From the NCBI GenBank assembly GCA_963775975.1, contig CAVZKX010000002.1, positions 3,038,001-3,102,000 on the forward strand: 64,000 bases of DNA, given 5' to 3'. The DNA is from JANXQG01 sp963775975 (GTDB lineage: Bacteria; Planctomycetota; Planctomycetia; Pirellulales; Thermoguttaceae). Positions 1-9,029 of this stretch are shown here, one piece after another (the first letter of the stretch is position 1; each line of letters opens with the position of its first letter). The translations under genes and the position numbers were made by a program. The notes below the pieces were generated by a model that saw nothing but the letters and a program-made list of their open reading frames with translations, was not told the origin of the DNA and made no database searches.

Positions 1-2
1 AC

Positions 3-542
3 GTTCTGGAATCCCAGGGCGTGACTTACGCGCTCGTTGGCTCCTACGCCAGCGCAGTTTACGGAGAGCCGCGATTCACGCACGACATCGATATTGTCGT
101 CCAGCTTACCCTTGAAGACGCCAATCGATTATGCGCAGCGTTCCCGCCACCCGAGTTCTATGTGAGCCACGCCGCGGCCCGCGAAGCCGTCGCGGAGCAC
201 AGCCAATTCAACGTTATTCACCCCGCTTCGGGCAACAAGATCGACTTCATGATTCCACGCAACGACGACTGGGGGCGAACGCAGTTAACGAGGAGAATTC
301 GCCGCCCGATTCTGCCCGACCGCGAGGGATTCGTGGCGGCGCCCGAGGACGTCATTCTCGGCAAACTCTGGTATTACAACGAAGGCGGCTCCGAGAAGCA
401 CTTACGGGACATCGCGGCGATGCTGCAAACCAGTGGGGATATGATCGACACCAATTATATCGAGCAATGGGCGCAGCGGCTTGGTTATGCCGAGCACTGG
501 CGGTTGGTTGTAGATCGGGTACTCGACAAGTCTAATGAGTGA
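3..542 (+). CDS. Nucleotidyltransferase-fold protein, 5' end outside window
   Basis: The frame is open from the first bases of the window, so the true start lies upstream; the GTG at 21 is probably internal. The N-terminal part shows the nucleotidyltransferase signature: a G-S stretch (ALVGSYAS) followed by the acidic pair of DIDIVV, where the two Asp would bind metal. The remainder resembles small nucleotidyltransferase-like proteins often found in toxin-antitoxin or resistance contexts, but the substrate cannot be read. It ends at TGA, 10 bp from the convergent acpS gene. The family call rests on the GS...DxD pattern only. Confidence 0.6.
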   Translation, partial: VLESQGVTYALVGSYASAVYGEPRFTHDIDIVVQLTLEDANRLCAAFPPPEFYVSHAAAREAVAEHSQFNVIHPASGNKIDFMIPRNDDWGRTQLTRRIRRPILPDREGFVAAPEDVILGKLWYYNEGGSEKHLRDIAAMLQTSGDMIDTNYIEQWAQRLGYAEHWRLVVDRVLDKSNE

Positions 543-552
543 GTTACGTGCA

Positions 553-945
553 TTATTCTTCCCTTCCCATCACAATCGCATACGCCGTAGCGTGCGTTCG
601 GCAGTGGGATAAGGTGACGAGAATCTCACCGACGCCTTGCTGCTCGATGAGGTCCTTGATCGCGCCGCGGGCGGCCACCGCCGGGCGGCCCGAGGAGTCG
701 CGGCGGATTTCCACGTCGGCCCAGACCGCGCCTCGGGACGAATTGATGCCGAGCGCCCGGAGGATCGCTTGCTTGGCGGCAAAGCGGGCGGCAAAGTGCT
801 GCGTCGATTGCGGGCGGCCCTGGCAGTAGCGGACCTCGGCCGGCGTGTAGACGCGGTCGATGAACTGCTCGCCGTGCTGCTCGATCATCCGCGCGATCCG
901 CAAACATTCGGTGATCTCCGTGCCGATTCCCAGGATTCGAGCCAT
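553..945 (-). CDS. acpS: Holo-[acyl-carrier-protein] synthase
   Basis: The product, 130 residues, is the usual length for AcpS, which transfers 4'-phosphopantetheine from CoA to the acyl carrier protein in the cytoplasm. The N-terminal motif GIGTEITE and the central motif FAAKQAILRALG match the two family signatures (GxGxDxxE and FxxKEA). Both usual metal-binding residues are changed: Asp to Glu at residue 10 and Glu to Gln at residue 59. The lysine and the surrounding helix are kept. It starts at ATG 945 and runs convergent to the nucleotidyltransferase gene. Family assignment is firm; whether the enzyme is fully active is open. Confidence 0.88.
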   Translation of the reverse strand: MARILGIGTEITECLRIARMIEQHGEQFIDRVYTPAEVRYCQGRPQSTQHFAARFAAKQAILRALGINSSRGAVWADVEIRRDSSGRPAVAARGAIKDLIEQQGVGEILVTLSHCRTHATAYAIVMGREE

Positions 946-962
946 AGCATTGTCTCAAACGG

Positions 963-1826
963 TCAAACTTGTCGGATCGATAAATCGAGCAATCGGGTCA
1001 CGCCCTCGCGATCGGCGGCGGCCAGCCAGGCCTCGCCGTGCCGCGTGCTCCCCTTCCCGTCGTCGCAGGCCAATTGAAATCGAGCGGGACCGCAGCCACT
1101 AGAGCAGTGCGAAAGTTGGTAACGCGCCGCCGCGATCGGCTCGTCGATTTTTAGCCCCGCCGCTTCGGCCAGCCGCGCGGCCGTGTCGCCGTCGACTCGC
1201 CCGCTGCGGACGAGCCGATACCAACTGCGGCATACATGGCAATAAGGGCTTCGGCTAAAAACGTAAACTATTGCCACGGCCGCCGCGACGAGCAACATGC
1301 CGTCCATCGCCCAACTTGCCCAGGCGCCGGCCCCGCGGAGCGACTGGAGAGCAGCGATCTTGACGGTGAACTTGCCGGTGATCGCGCGGCCCTCTCGCGC
1401 CTGCCACAGCATGTAGTCGGCGAACGACGGAGGGGCCGGCATCATTTCTGTAAACGCTCCCGCCAATCCCTGGTCGGCCTTTTCGGCAAGCATCGCCGCG
1501 CGCGTGTAGACGAAGTCACGATAGTGCAAATAGTGCTGCCCCACGACCGCCACGACCGCCGCCAGCACGGCGCCGATGATAAGTGTCGGCCGATGCCCGA
1601 TGTTCAATGTTCGCAGCATCGCGACAAGCAGAAGCCCCAGCCCGACGCCAATCAAAAGCGGAAAAATCAACAGCGGCGCGCGAACGTGCTCGGCCCAGAC
1701 GGCCGCGCGGGCGACGGCGGCTCCGAGCAACGGCGCGGCCAAGACCCAGGCGAGCGCTTGCCAGGCGATGAACCGGCCGCGGGGCGGCAATTCGACGGCG
1801 GCCCGCGCGGGGCAAACTTCAGTCAC
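963..1826 (-). CDS. Membrane protein of unknown function with Cys-rich tail
   Basis: I do not recognise this protein. It has about four hydrophobic segments, three in the first ~100 residues and one near residue 165-185, then a soluble tail with a CxxC pair (YCHVC, near residue 197) and a CSSGCG stretch near residue 242, suggesting a metal or redox site on the cytoplasmic or outer face. The GTG at 1826 is chosen because a strong purine-rich ribosome site (AGGAGG) lies 9 bases upstream; a longer frame to GTG 1856 would include that site in the coding sequence. It follows the GYF_2 gene by 40 bases and precedes acpS by 18, so the three may be co-transcribed. Confidence 0.7.
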   Translation of the reverse strand: MTEVCPARAAVELPPRGRFIAWQALAWVLAAPLLGAAVARAAVWAEHVRAPLLIFPLLIGVGLGLLLVAMLRTLNIGHRPTLIIGAVLAAVVAVVGQHYLHYRDFVYTRAAMLAEKADQGLAGAFTEMMPAPPSFADYMLWQAREGRAITGKFTVKIAALQSLRGAGAWASWAMDGMLLVAAAVAIVYVFSRSPYCHVCRSWYRLVRSGRVDGDTAARLAEAAGLKIDEPIAAARYQLSHCSSGCGPARFQLACDDGKGSTRHGEAWLAAADREGVTRLLDLSIRQV

Positions 1827-1865
1827 GCTCCCCTCCCTCCTCTTCGCCTCCCGCACAAGGCATGG

Positions 1866-3038
1866 CTACTTTGCATCGCCGTTCGCCGAGCCGGCCGCCG
1901 CATTCGCCGCGCGGCCGACGTCATCCTTGTCGAACTGGTAGGCGATTATCGAGCCATCGGCATGAAACGCCGCGCCGGGCAGCGCGATGTACATCGTCGC
2001 GGGAATCTTCGCGGGCATTTCGAAGACGAGATGCACCTGGATGCGGTCCTTCGTGACCGCCTTCATGTCTTCGCCCTTCTTTTGCGGAACCTGTCCCAAC
2101 AACTCAAACGAATTTCCCTTGCCCTCCTTCTCGTCGTCCTTGAGGAACACCGCCTTCCTCAGCTTCTCGTCGGCCCAACTCGTCAAATCGACGTTCTTTT
2201 TCGCCCCATCCTTGAGCTGGAGATTGACCGGCACGATGAGGACTTCCGCATCGTTGTCGGTGGTCTTGATGCCAGTCGGCGGAGCGCCGCGGAACGGCTT
2301 AAGCACCATGACATCCACGTCGCCCAGCATGGTCGTTTCGACGGAGGCCTTCTTCCAGCTTGTCGGCCACTTTGCCTGCACCGCTTTTTGCTCGCCGGGT
2401 TTCTTTTCGGCGGCGGGCTTGGCTGCGCTGTCCTCGGCATTCAAGACGTTTAATGCCTTCGGGTCTTTGTTCGGATCAGGCTGCGGCGAACTGAGCCAGC
2501 CATTCGCCAGGGCCACAATGAACACGACCACGCCGACGGTCAGGCCGCCGCCGATCACGCTCATGAGGATTATCGTTACCTTTTTCTGCTCGGCCTTCTT
2601 AAGGCTCTGCATGCCGGATTTCATCTTGCGGCGCGAGACCATCACCGGCGCCGCTTCAAATTCGAAGTTATCGAGTTGCACGCCGTGCTTGCGCGTGCCG
2701 CCCAGCGCAAGCTCCTGCGGCAGCTCGGCCGGCGGTGGAGGCGCCTCGGCGGCCGCCGGCAAAGGGCCGGCCTTGGCGGCGGGCGCGGCGTCCGACTTCG
2801 CCGCCTTGGGCAGAGGCTTGGCGGATGCGGGCGCGGCCTTGCCTTGTGCGGAACTTTGCGCGGCGGCCGGCGCAAACAGGCCCTTGATTCTGCCCGCCGG
2901 CACCCACGGACCTTCGCTGCCGCGTCGAACCAGGTGCTCGGCCTTCAACTGGCCCTTCGCCACTAACGTCTTGAGCTGCTGGTTGTTGAGCGGACCAACC
3001 TTCTTTTCACCGATTTTGCAGAACCAATCAGCGGACAT
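1866..3038 (-). CDS. GYF_2 (DUF4339) domain membrane protein
   Basis: The product is 390 residues. Residues 1-55 form a GYF_2/DUF4339 domain (WFCKIGEKKVGPL, then GPWVPAGRI), a small interaction module common in planctomycetes. An Ala/Pro-rich linker follows (about 56-110), then a single membrane helix at about 153-182 and a C-terminal domain of about 200 residues without recognisable motifs, rich in Lys and Asp. This suggests a cytoplasmic GYF domain with an exported C-terminus. The ATG at 3038 begins exactly at the GYF domain; the open frame extends 79 codons upstream but that part has no domain-like sequence. No strong ribosome site is visible. Confidence 0.75.
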   Translation of the reverse strand: MSADWFCKIGEKKVGPLNNQQLKTLVAKGQLKAEHLVRRGSEGPWVPAGRIKGLFAPAAAQSSAQGKAAPASAKPLPKAAKSDAAPAAKAGPLPAAAEAPPPPAELPQELALGGTRKHGVQLDNFEFEAAPVMVSRRKMKSGMQSLKKAEQKKVTIILMSVIGGGLTVGVVVFIVALANGWLSSPQPDPNKDPKALNVLNAEDSAAKPAAEKKPGEQKAVQAKWPTSWKKASVETTMLGDVDVMVLKPFRGAPPTGIKTTDNDAEVLIVPVNLQLKDGAKKNVDLTSWADEKLRKAVFLKDDEKEGKGNSFELLGQVPQKKGEDMKAVTKDRIQVHLVFEMPAKIPATMYIALPGAAFHADGSIIAYQFDKDDVGRAANAAAGSANGDAK

Positions 3039-3707
3039 TTCTGGAAGCTCGGACTTTTCGGCGCCCGGCCGGCTAGCGTGTATGAGAGGTAGCGGTGCCC
3101 AGCGTGATTGACGCCTCGCGAATACATTTACTTTAGCGGCAAAGACGGTCGAATTCCAGGCGGGGCGGCAAAAGCCATGATCGCGCGGCGTCGTGACTGT
3201 CGGATCGTTTAGCCCGGGGCCATCGGCGACGGCGATTCCCGCATTGTCTGTCGCCGATGGCTCCGGGTTAAACAATGCGCTGCATCAAGAAATACAGCCG
3301 GCCATCGTGGCAGATCCAAGCTCGCTGAACGCGGGTGTCGGCCCTGGGTAAACCGACACAAGGGAAGAGAATGCGTGTCTAAGCTAAGCTGATTATGACT
3401 GCACGATGGCCGGCTTGACCGTGTCAATTGAAAAGTATGCTAGGTTACTTTCCTTAGACGTGCTTGGTTTCTGTGCATTCATTGCCTCGCAGGTGGTCAT
3501 GTTCTTGTGATTCTGTGCCTCAAACGATGATTTCATGTGGAACGCAAACGTCGTGCCGCTCCCGAATTTGAAGTCTTAGTCTAGCCGCCGTCCGCCTACG
3601 GAACATATACTGGCAAGGTTCATAACCGCTATGTGCTTCGAAAATGATTGCCGCGCATGTTAATATCACATACGGGCGGTTTGTAAAAACATTTACCGCG
3701 ACAACCG
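3039..3707. other. Intergenic region before nrdR
   Basis: About 670 bases separate the divergent GYF_2 and nrdR genes. No credible gene was seen; a 72-codon minus-strand open frame here has no coding character. The region holds an imperfect hairpin (listed separately) and AT-richer stretches before nrdR that probably contain its promoter, but I could not pick out convincing -35 and -10 boxes. Confidence 0.5.
3207..3273. repeat. 24-bp-arm inverted repeat
   Basis: The arms at 3207-3230 and 3250-3273 match at 22 of 24 positions (GTTTARCCCGGRGCCATCGG core) around a 19-base loop. The element sits inside the nrdR upstream region. It resembles the dispersed palindromes elsewhere in this window but has a different sequence. 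Confidence 0.75.
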
Positions 3708-4199
3708 ATGAAATGCCCTGCCTGCCAGGAAGACAACGACCGGGTGATCGATTCGCGTGCGAGCCACGACGGGTTTGCCACGCGCCGGCGGCGGGAGTGC
3801 GCAGCCTGTGGGCACCGTTATACGACCTACGAACGGATCGAAACCGTGGTCGTGAAGCTGATCAAGCGGGACGGCTCGCGGCAGCCATTCGATCGCGCGA
3901 AAGTCAAACGCGGGTTGGAAATCGCATGTCGCAAGCGGCCCATCAGCGACGACCAGCTCGAAGCGCTCGTCAATGAGGTCCAAAACGAATTGGAAAGCCG
4001 CTCCGATCTGGAGATCGAGAGCCACGAGGTAGGCGAACTCGTGTTGCAGCACTTACGAGAACTAGACCAGGTGGCCTACGTTCGTTTCGCTAGCGTCTAC
4101 CGGCAGTTCGAAGACGTACACGACTTCGTCCACGAACTCAAGCCGATGCTCGCCGAGGCGCGGCGACGCGATGAGAGCAAGGCGGAGGAAGAGGAATAA
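3708..4199 (+). CDS. nrdR: Transcriptional repressor NrdR
   Basis: NrdR represses ribonucleotide reductase genes in response to ATP/dATP. The 163-residue product has the N-terminal zinc ribbon (CPAC at residues 3-6 and CAAC at 31-34), the adjacent RRRRECAACGHRYTTYER segment, and an ATP-cone domain from about residue 48 to 138 (VVKLIKRDGSRQPFDRAKV). The length is typical. The ATG at 3708 places the first zinc Cys at residue 3, as in the family. No ribonucleotide reductase gene is in the window, so its targets lie elsewhere. Confidence 0.95.
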   Translation: MKCPACQEDNDRVIDSRASHDGFATRRRRECAACGHRYTTYERIETVVVKLIKRDGSRQPFDRAKVKRGLEIACRKRPISDDQLEALVNEVQNELESRSDLEIESHEVGELVLQHLRELDQVAYVRFASVYRQFEDVHDFVHELKPMLAEARRRDESKAEEEE

Positions 4200-4205
4200 G
4201 AAAGG

Positions 4206-4270
4206 GAGAAAGGGAGCAGGGGAGAAAGGGAGATTTCGATTTGATGCCTCTCCCCTTCTCCCTTTCCCCC
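4206..4270. terminator. Purine-rich hairpin between convergent genes
   Basis: A GGGAGAAAGGGAG-type purine run at about 4206-4226 is complementary, with a few mismatches, to the pyrimidine run at 4247-4270. It lies between the 3' ends of nrdR (plus) and the IscA-type gene (minus), where a shared bidirectional terminator would be expected. There is no classical T-run. Confidence 0.4.
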
Positions 4271-4280
4271 CTGCTTGCCG

Positions 4281-4613
4281 CTAATGGCAGCCGCAGCTTC
4301 CGCAGCCGCCGGCCTTCGCGACATTTGGATTGTCGATTACAAAGCCGCGGCCCGTCGGGCCGTCCTGAAAGTCGATCTTCGTGCCGTCCAAATGGAGGGC
4401 CATTTTCTTGCTGGTGATAACGGCCACGCCGTCATACTCATAGCGGGCGTCCGCCGCCGGCTGGTAGTCGTTGGCGAAACCCAGGCTGTAATTCAGTCCA
4501 GAGCACCCGCCGCCGGCGATCCCCATCCGCAGCACGTAGCCCGGCTCAATCTTTTCCGCGTCCATGTAGCGTTTGATTTCCGCGGCGGCGCCGGACGATA
4601 ATTCAATAGCCAT
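4281..4613 (-). CDS. IscA/SufA/ErpA-type iron-sulfur carrier protein
   Basis: The 110-residue protein has the A-type carrier fold signature: GIAGGGCSGLNYSLGF around Cys37 and a C-terminal GGCGSCGC with Cys104, Cys107 and Cys109. These three conserved cysteine positions hold iron or an Fe-S cluster for transfer to apo-proteins in the cytoplasm. The start is the ATG at 4613, giving a family-length protein; the open frame continues 120 codons upstream into sequence without homology. Which subfamily (IscA, SufA, ErpA) cannot be decided, and no other Fe-S assembly gene is adjacent. Confidence 0.9.
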   Translation of the reverse strand: MAIELSSGAAAEIKRYMDAEKIEPGYVLRMGIAGGGCSGLNYSLGFANDYQPAADARYEYDGVAVITSKKMALHLDGTKIDFQDGPTGRGFVIDNPNVAKAGGCGSCGCH

Positions 4614-4750
4614 AAGTAGTATTCTCCGAAATTGGTTCGTTTCTTGTCGTTTGCTTGGGCGGCCGACCGGCGGTTTTTCACACCGAATTCGCCCCGCTCC
4701 ATTCCCAACAATCTTACCATTCCCGTCCCGGCAAGGCAACTTCCCCGTAC

Positions 4751-4799
4751 CGTAGGGTGGGCCGATCGAAGGGACTCGCCGCGCTCGGCCCACCCTACG
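4751..4799. repeat. Palindrome CGTAGGGTGGGCCGA ... TCGGCCCACCCTACG
   Basis: Perfect 15-bp arms at 4751-4765 and 4785-4799 surround a 19-base loop. The GTAGGGTGG motif recurs as half-sites near 14655 and 39918. The element lies between the IscA-type and QueD-type genes and could act as a terminator or as a dispersed mobile palindrome. Confidence 0.8.
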
Positions 4800-4801
4800 A
4801 A

Positions 4802-5290
4802 TTACGACTGCCCGAACTCGCAAACCGCCGAGCAGCCGGGCGATTCTTCCAACTCGATTCGCAGCCACGCCGGCCGCGGAAGTCCATTCGCCGCAAGGCG
4901 TTCCAGCAGCCGCTCGGCCAGATAGCTGGCCATGAGCTCGACCGTCGTGCTGGCGATCGGCAATAACCGGCATTCCTCGCGCGGAAAGACCCAGCGCCGA
5001 TCGCCAAATCGTACCTCGACTTCTTCTTCGCCTGCCGCGACATGGATCTGCCCGCTCCGCGCCGGCAGGAGCACGGCGTGATCGATCTCAGCCAGGATCG
5101 ACTTCATTGCGCGGAGCACGGCGGCAAAGTCGATTACGCAGTCCGTCTCGTCCAAGGGCCCGCTGAGATCGACCGCCACACGGTAGTTGTGGCCGTGCAA
5201 CGGCTCGCAGAGGCCGCCCGGCAAAACGATAAAGTGCGCGGCGCTATAAATCAGCTTGTCGCCGGCGATGCGGACGGAGTAGTCAGGCAT
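4802..5290 (-). CDS. 6-pyruvoyl-tetrahydropterin synthase / QueD family
   Basis: The 162-residue protein carries the family's zinc and catalytic motifs: His18 (YSAAHFI), Cys27 followed by the HGHNY motif with His31 and His33, the DH pair in EIDHAVLL, and a C-terminal Glu (RIELEESPGC). Members convert dihydroneopterin triphosphate to 6-carboxytetrahydropterin for queuosine or to 6-pyruvoyl-tetrahydropterin. The Cys-x3-HGHN arrangement fits the QueD type. No other queuosine gene is adjacent, so the physiological product is inferred. Confidence 0.88.
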   Translation of the reverse strand: MPDYSVRIAGDKLIYSAAHFIVLPGGLCEPLHGHNYRVAVDLSGPLDETDCVIDFAAVLRAMKSILAEIDHAVLLPARSGQIHVAAGEEEVEVRFGDRRWVFPREECRLLPIASTTVELMASYLAERLLERLAANGLPRPAWLRIELEESPGCSAVCEFGQS

Positions 5291-5319
5291 GGTGTCGGCC
5301 GTTCGCCGCCGATAAATGT

Positions 5320-7177
5320 CTAGTGACCGGGCGGGGCGCTGTCAGGCAGGGACGGGTCGGGCCGCGGGGATGGCCTGCCACGAGGCGGGGAAGATCCGCG
5401 TTCCCCTCCACCGCGCGGATTGAAACGCCTGCCCTCACCGCCGCCCGCACTTGGTCGATCAGGCTCCTTCGTCGCGTCATTCCAGTCCTTGCTCTCGCCC
5501 ATCTCGTCGTGGATGACCAACTCGCCATTGTCGCTCAGAACGAGCATTGCGCCGGGGGGATGGGGGCTCTTTTCCCGATCTCGCGGAGACAAGTATTCGC
5601 CGCCTCCCGTAACGTCCACAAGAATGGAATTCGTTTCCGCTTTGGGTTCTGGAGTCGTGCTATCTTCGGATTTCGGGTGCCAGGTGGCACCCTCAAAGGT
5701 AGAGTCGATCGGCGTGCCTCGGAATATAGTGGCCTTTTCGGTCCACTTATTCGCACCGGTATCCTTATCCCAGATGATTATGCGGACCTGGCCAGTGATT
5801 TCAGCGGGGCTCGGGCTTTTTGCCGGTTCAACGGTGCCCGCGATCAGCCGGTTGTCGCTTGGCAATCTGGTTGACTGACAGGCATTCGACCAGCCCTTGT
5901 CATCAATCTTCAAGTCGGCGACTTGGTTTTTCGCGTCGGGCTGGTCCTTGCCCGGCGTGACGGATAACGTGCTTTGACTGCTCTGCTTAGGATCAAAAAG
6001 CGCCGATTCCGGAAGGCCGTTGTTCGGATTTTGCAGCAGCGGAAAAACCCGGTAGGTGTATTGCTTGCCCGGTTCTACGTCGAAGTCGAAATAGCGCAGC
6101 AAATAATACGGAGGAACTTGAGCCGCTTCGTCAACGGACTTATTATTGGTGGCCTCATCCCTGGCAAGGACAGTTTTTTTACCGAATAGTCCATTGCCGC
6201 CGCCTTGATCGCTGCCGGGGCGGACCGCATCTGGCGGGGGACGCCGCAGATTCTGGCGATAAGCGCCCTCGCCACGTCCCGACGGCAACCTTCCGCGAAA
6301 ACCTTCGCCTGCACCGGGTCGAATTGTTGGAGGTTGGCCCGCTCCACCGCCGCCTAGCGCCTGATCTCTCTCTTCCTTCGGAATGAGCTTGATCTCCGCC
6401 GGATGAGCCACCTCGTCGCCCCATTCGCCGGTTGTCCGCGGCGGCAATTGCGACGCCAAGCCCGGAAAAATGTACTTGGAATCAACCACTTCCAGCGAGC
6501 CGCCGCTCCATTTTTCCAACTGGTGGCGTAGGAAATCCGCGTCGCAGATCGTTACCGCCTTATCCCAATTCGGCTCGCTTGCGGCGCCGGGGACAACCTC
6601 CGCGCTGTACCAGGAACCCGACGTATTCCGGCGTGTCGTTGTTGCCCTCGAAACCGGCGGTCTCGAAATTCCTCTTGTACTCGGCCAATTGTTTGGCGTA
6701 GGGGACCAGTCCAGTGACGACGACCCAGCGCTGGCCGACCGTGCCGGCGGCGTTGGCGTTGCCGCTCAGCGCGCCGCGGCCCGCGACTGCCCGCAACTCC
6801 TCGACGGGAATAACTGCCGGTGTTCCGCGCGGGTTCTTCGGCGCAATGACCGCCGGATCCATGACGGCGTCAAACTTGTATTTGCCGGGATCTTCAGGCA
6901 TTTTGAATCGCTCGATCTCGCTGGCGTAGGCCGTAATAGGCGCTTCGGTAGCGGGCGACTTATTCAGGGGACCGGTCACCATGGTCTTTTGCGCCGCCTG
7001 GACCGCATCGGAGAGGCTCTTCGGATCCTTCTTATAGCTATCGTTGGCTTGCAGCATGACGGCGCTATAGGTGAAGTAGAGGAACAACAGGCCGACGACG
7101 CCGATCACGATCTTTTCGGTGTGGTCGATGAAAAACTGCTTGATCGCCTTCGCGTCGAGTTTGCTTTTTTTCTTCAT
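5320..7177 (-). CDS. Third protein of the PilM-like operon, frameshifted
   Basis: This membrane-anchored protein of about 619 residues is read in two frames. It starts at ATG 7177, which has a clear AAGGAG site 7 bases upstream. A lysine-rich N-terminus is followed by one membrane helix (about residues 23-42, KIVIGVVGLLFLYF). The first frame runs to about 6606 (YVGFLVQR) and then fails; the second frame continues from there without a start (EVVPGAASEPNWDKAV...) to 5320. One extra base, or two missing, in the CGCGGAGG stretch near 6600 explains the break. The C-terminal part is rich in Pro, Gly and Arg. One N-terminal helix plus a large exported domain suits a PilN/PilO-like scaffold, but no family was recognised. 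Confidence 0.65.
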
Positions 7178-7277
7178 GGACGTGCTCCTTGCGGTTTCCG
7201 GTACACTCCAAGTGATTGCCCATCGCAGCGGGAGTGTGCCGGACACATGAGCGTGCGATTAGTTGGAATGAAATGGT

Positions 7278-8992
7278 TCATTTCGCTTGCGTTGCGGTTG
7301 GCGGAGTTGCCGTCCCGGCAGGTGCGGCCGGGCTTGCTGCCGGTGTTGCCGGCGCAGCGGCGGCCGCAGGCGCCGCCCCAGTTGCCGTTGTCCCCGTCGC
7401 CACCGCGCCGTTTGTCGACTGTGGCGTGGGCGGGTTGTAAATGTAGATGACGCCTTGAATCTCGACCGGAACCGGCGGAGCACTCGGGTCCGCTGACTCT
7501 TCGCTGTAACTGAATTCGTTGTTCTGAGACGCGTTGCCGGCGCCCTGCCCGCCCAGCCGATTCATCATCCCGTGCCCGCCGAACCCGGACATCCCGCGTC
7601 GGCCGCCTGCCGGCGGACGCCCCAGTTGCGGAACGGCGGCCGCGCCGGCAGGAGCGTCGCCGCCCGTGCTACTTCCGTTGACGTCAAATGCGGGCGGCTT
7701 CTCGGCGAGAATCCGCACGGAGCGGACATCGATCCGCATGTTCGAATTGGCGCACTCGACCAATAGCCGTGGAATGGCCCTTTGTTCCATGACCACCCGC
7801 AGATTAACGGGCATCATGCGGAACTCCTGGTTCGGCTGTTGCTTGGGATCGGCCAGCGGCTTGCCGTTGTTATCTACATAGCGGCCGACAAGCAGCGAGG
7901 CCGCCGAGCCGCCGCTGGTGGCGCCGGCGGCCGCACTTTGAAAACCCATGCCGCGGCCGGCGCTTGGACCCGGTTGTATCGTCGGTGCTTGGGTGCTTGC
8001 CGCCGAACCGCCATCGCTCGACAATACGAACACCGCGTTCTCGCAGGCAGCCCAGCTCTGCGCGGCCTCGTTGCCGATCTCCAATGCCTGAATCTCCTTG
8101 ATCCGGGCGTCCTTGTGGGTGCCCGGCGATTGATAATTCTTCGCACTATGCTTGGGATCATTCCCCACATCATTCGTATTGCGAATGACTTTCAAAAGCG
8201 CCTCGTAGACCCAGACATTTTCCTGGGCAACGATGACATCCGGCGTGGTTGGGATGTCGTTCCAATTGCGGAAATAGTCCATCAAGTTGCCCGCGTTGGC
8301 CCAGTCGACAACGCCTTTCGGCTGTTTGGAGGGATCGTCGCCTTGCATAGGACCATTCCGACCGAAGCGCTGGCCTTCACCCCCGCCCGCATTCGATCCA
8401 GGCTCTCCCGATGTTCGCAACTCGATCATCTCAAAGAGGCTGGGAAAAACGTCTTTGATCTCGTCGCGGTATTTCAGGCGATAGACTTGCTTTAGTTCGT
8501 ACTGATCCTTGTTGGGAGCGTCCGCCGGCGGTGATTCGATGTCCTCGATCTTGTGGTTCCAAACCTTCCAAAAATCTTCTTCAAAGCGAACCTGTTCTTC
8601 GTGGTTGTTCGGATAGATGGGCGGCAATTCAAAGGTCGTGCGCTGGCCGTCAAAGAGCTGCTCGGCGGCCTTGGATACGTTCCCGGTAAGGCTCTCGCTC
8701 GGGCTTTTGATTCCGGATGCCTTGATTACTTCGTCCGACGCGCCGGCAAACTCGCCGTCCGGCGCAGAACAACGCCTTTGATGAACGTCTCACTTGGATG
8801 ATCGCGTTTACCGGTGATCGCAGACATCGAAGTGAACTGGCCTTCGATCTCCTTTTTGCACTTGTCGTACTGTTCCGCCCTATCGGCGGTGGCCATGTAC
8901 CATGTGCCGAACGTGATGAGGACGATCAAAGACAGGAGAATCCAGAAATGGTACTTCTTGAAGACTTCAAGAGCTGCGCGGACTTTTTCCAT
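7278..8992 (-). CDS. Second protein of the PilM-like operon, frameshifted
   Basis: The start at ATG 8992 gives a short cytoplasmic N-terminus and one membrane helix (about residues 14-33, FWILLSLIVLITFGTWY), then a large exported domain. The first frame holds to HPSETFIKGV near 8770. The next frame then reads without interruption (GEFAGASDEVIKASG, then QLFDGQRTTFELPPIYPNN) to 7278, so one base appears to be missing near 8768. The joined protein is about 571 residues, with an Ala/Pro-rich C-terminal tail. The architecture matches its downstream neighbour and suggests paired PilN/PilO-like proteins working with the PilM-like gene 37 bases upstream. The function is inferred from context. Confidence 0.65.
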
Positions 8993-9029
8993 GATTATCG
9001 GCTCCGTCGTAAGTTAATTGATACTATCG

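Noticed and set aside
1236..2453. 405-residue plus-strand open frame
   Set aside because: It lies antisense to the membrane-protein and GYF_2 genes, is rich in Arg and shows no domain; it is a high-GC shadow.
3600..3707. NrdR-box operator upstream of nrdR
   Set aside because: Only a partial match near ACATATACTGG; too far from the consensus to call.
6470..7450. 326-residue plus-strand open frame
   Set aside because: Antisense to the third and second PilM-operon genes; no ribosome site or family motif.
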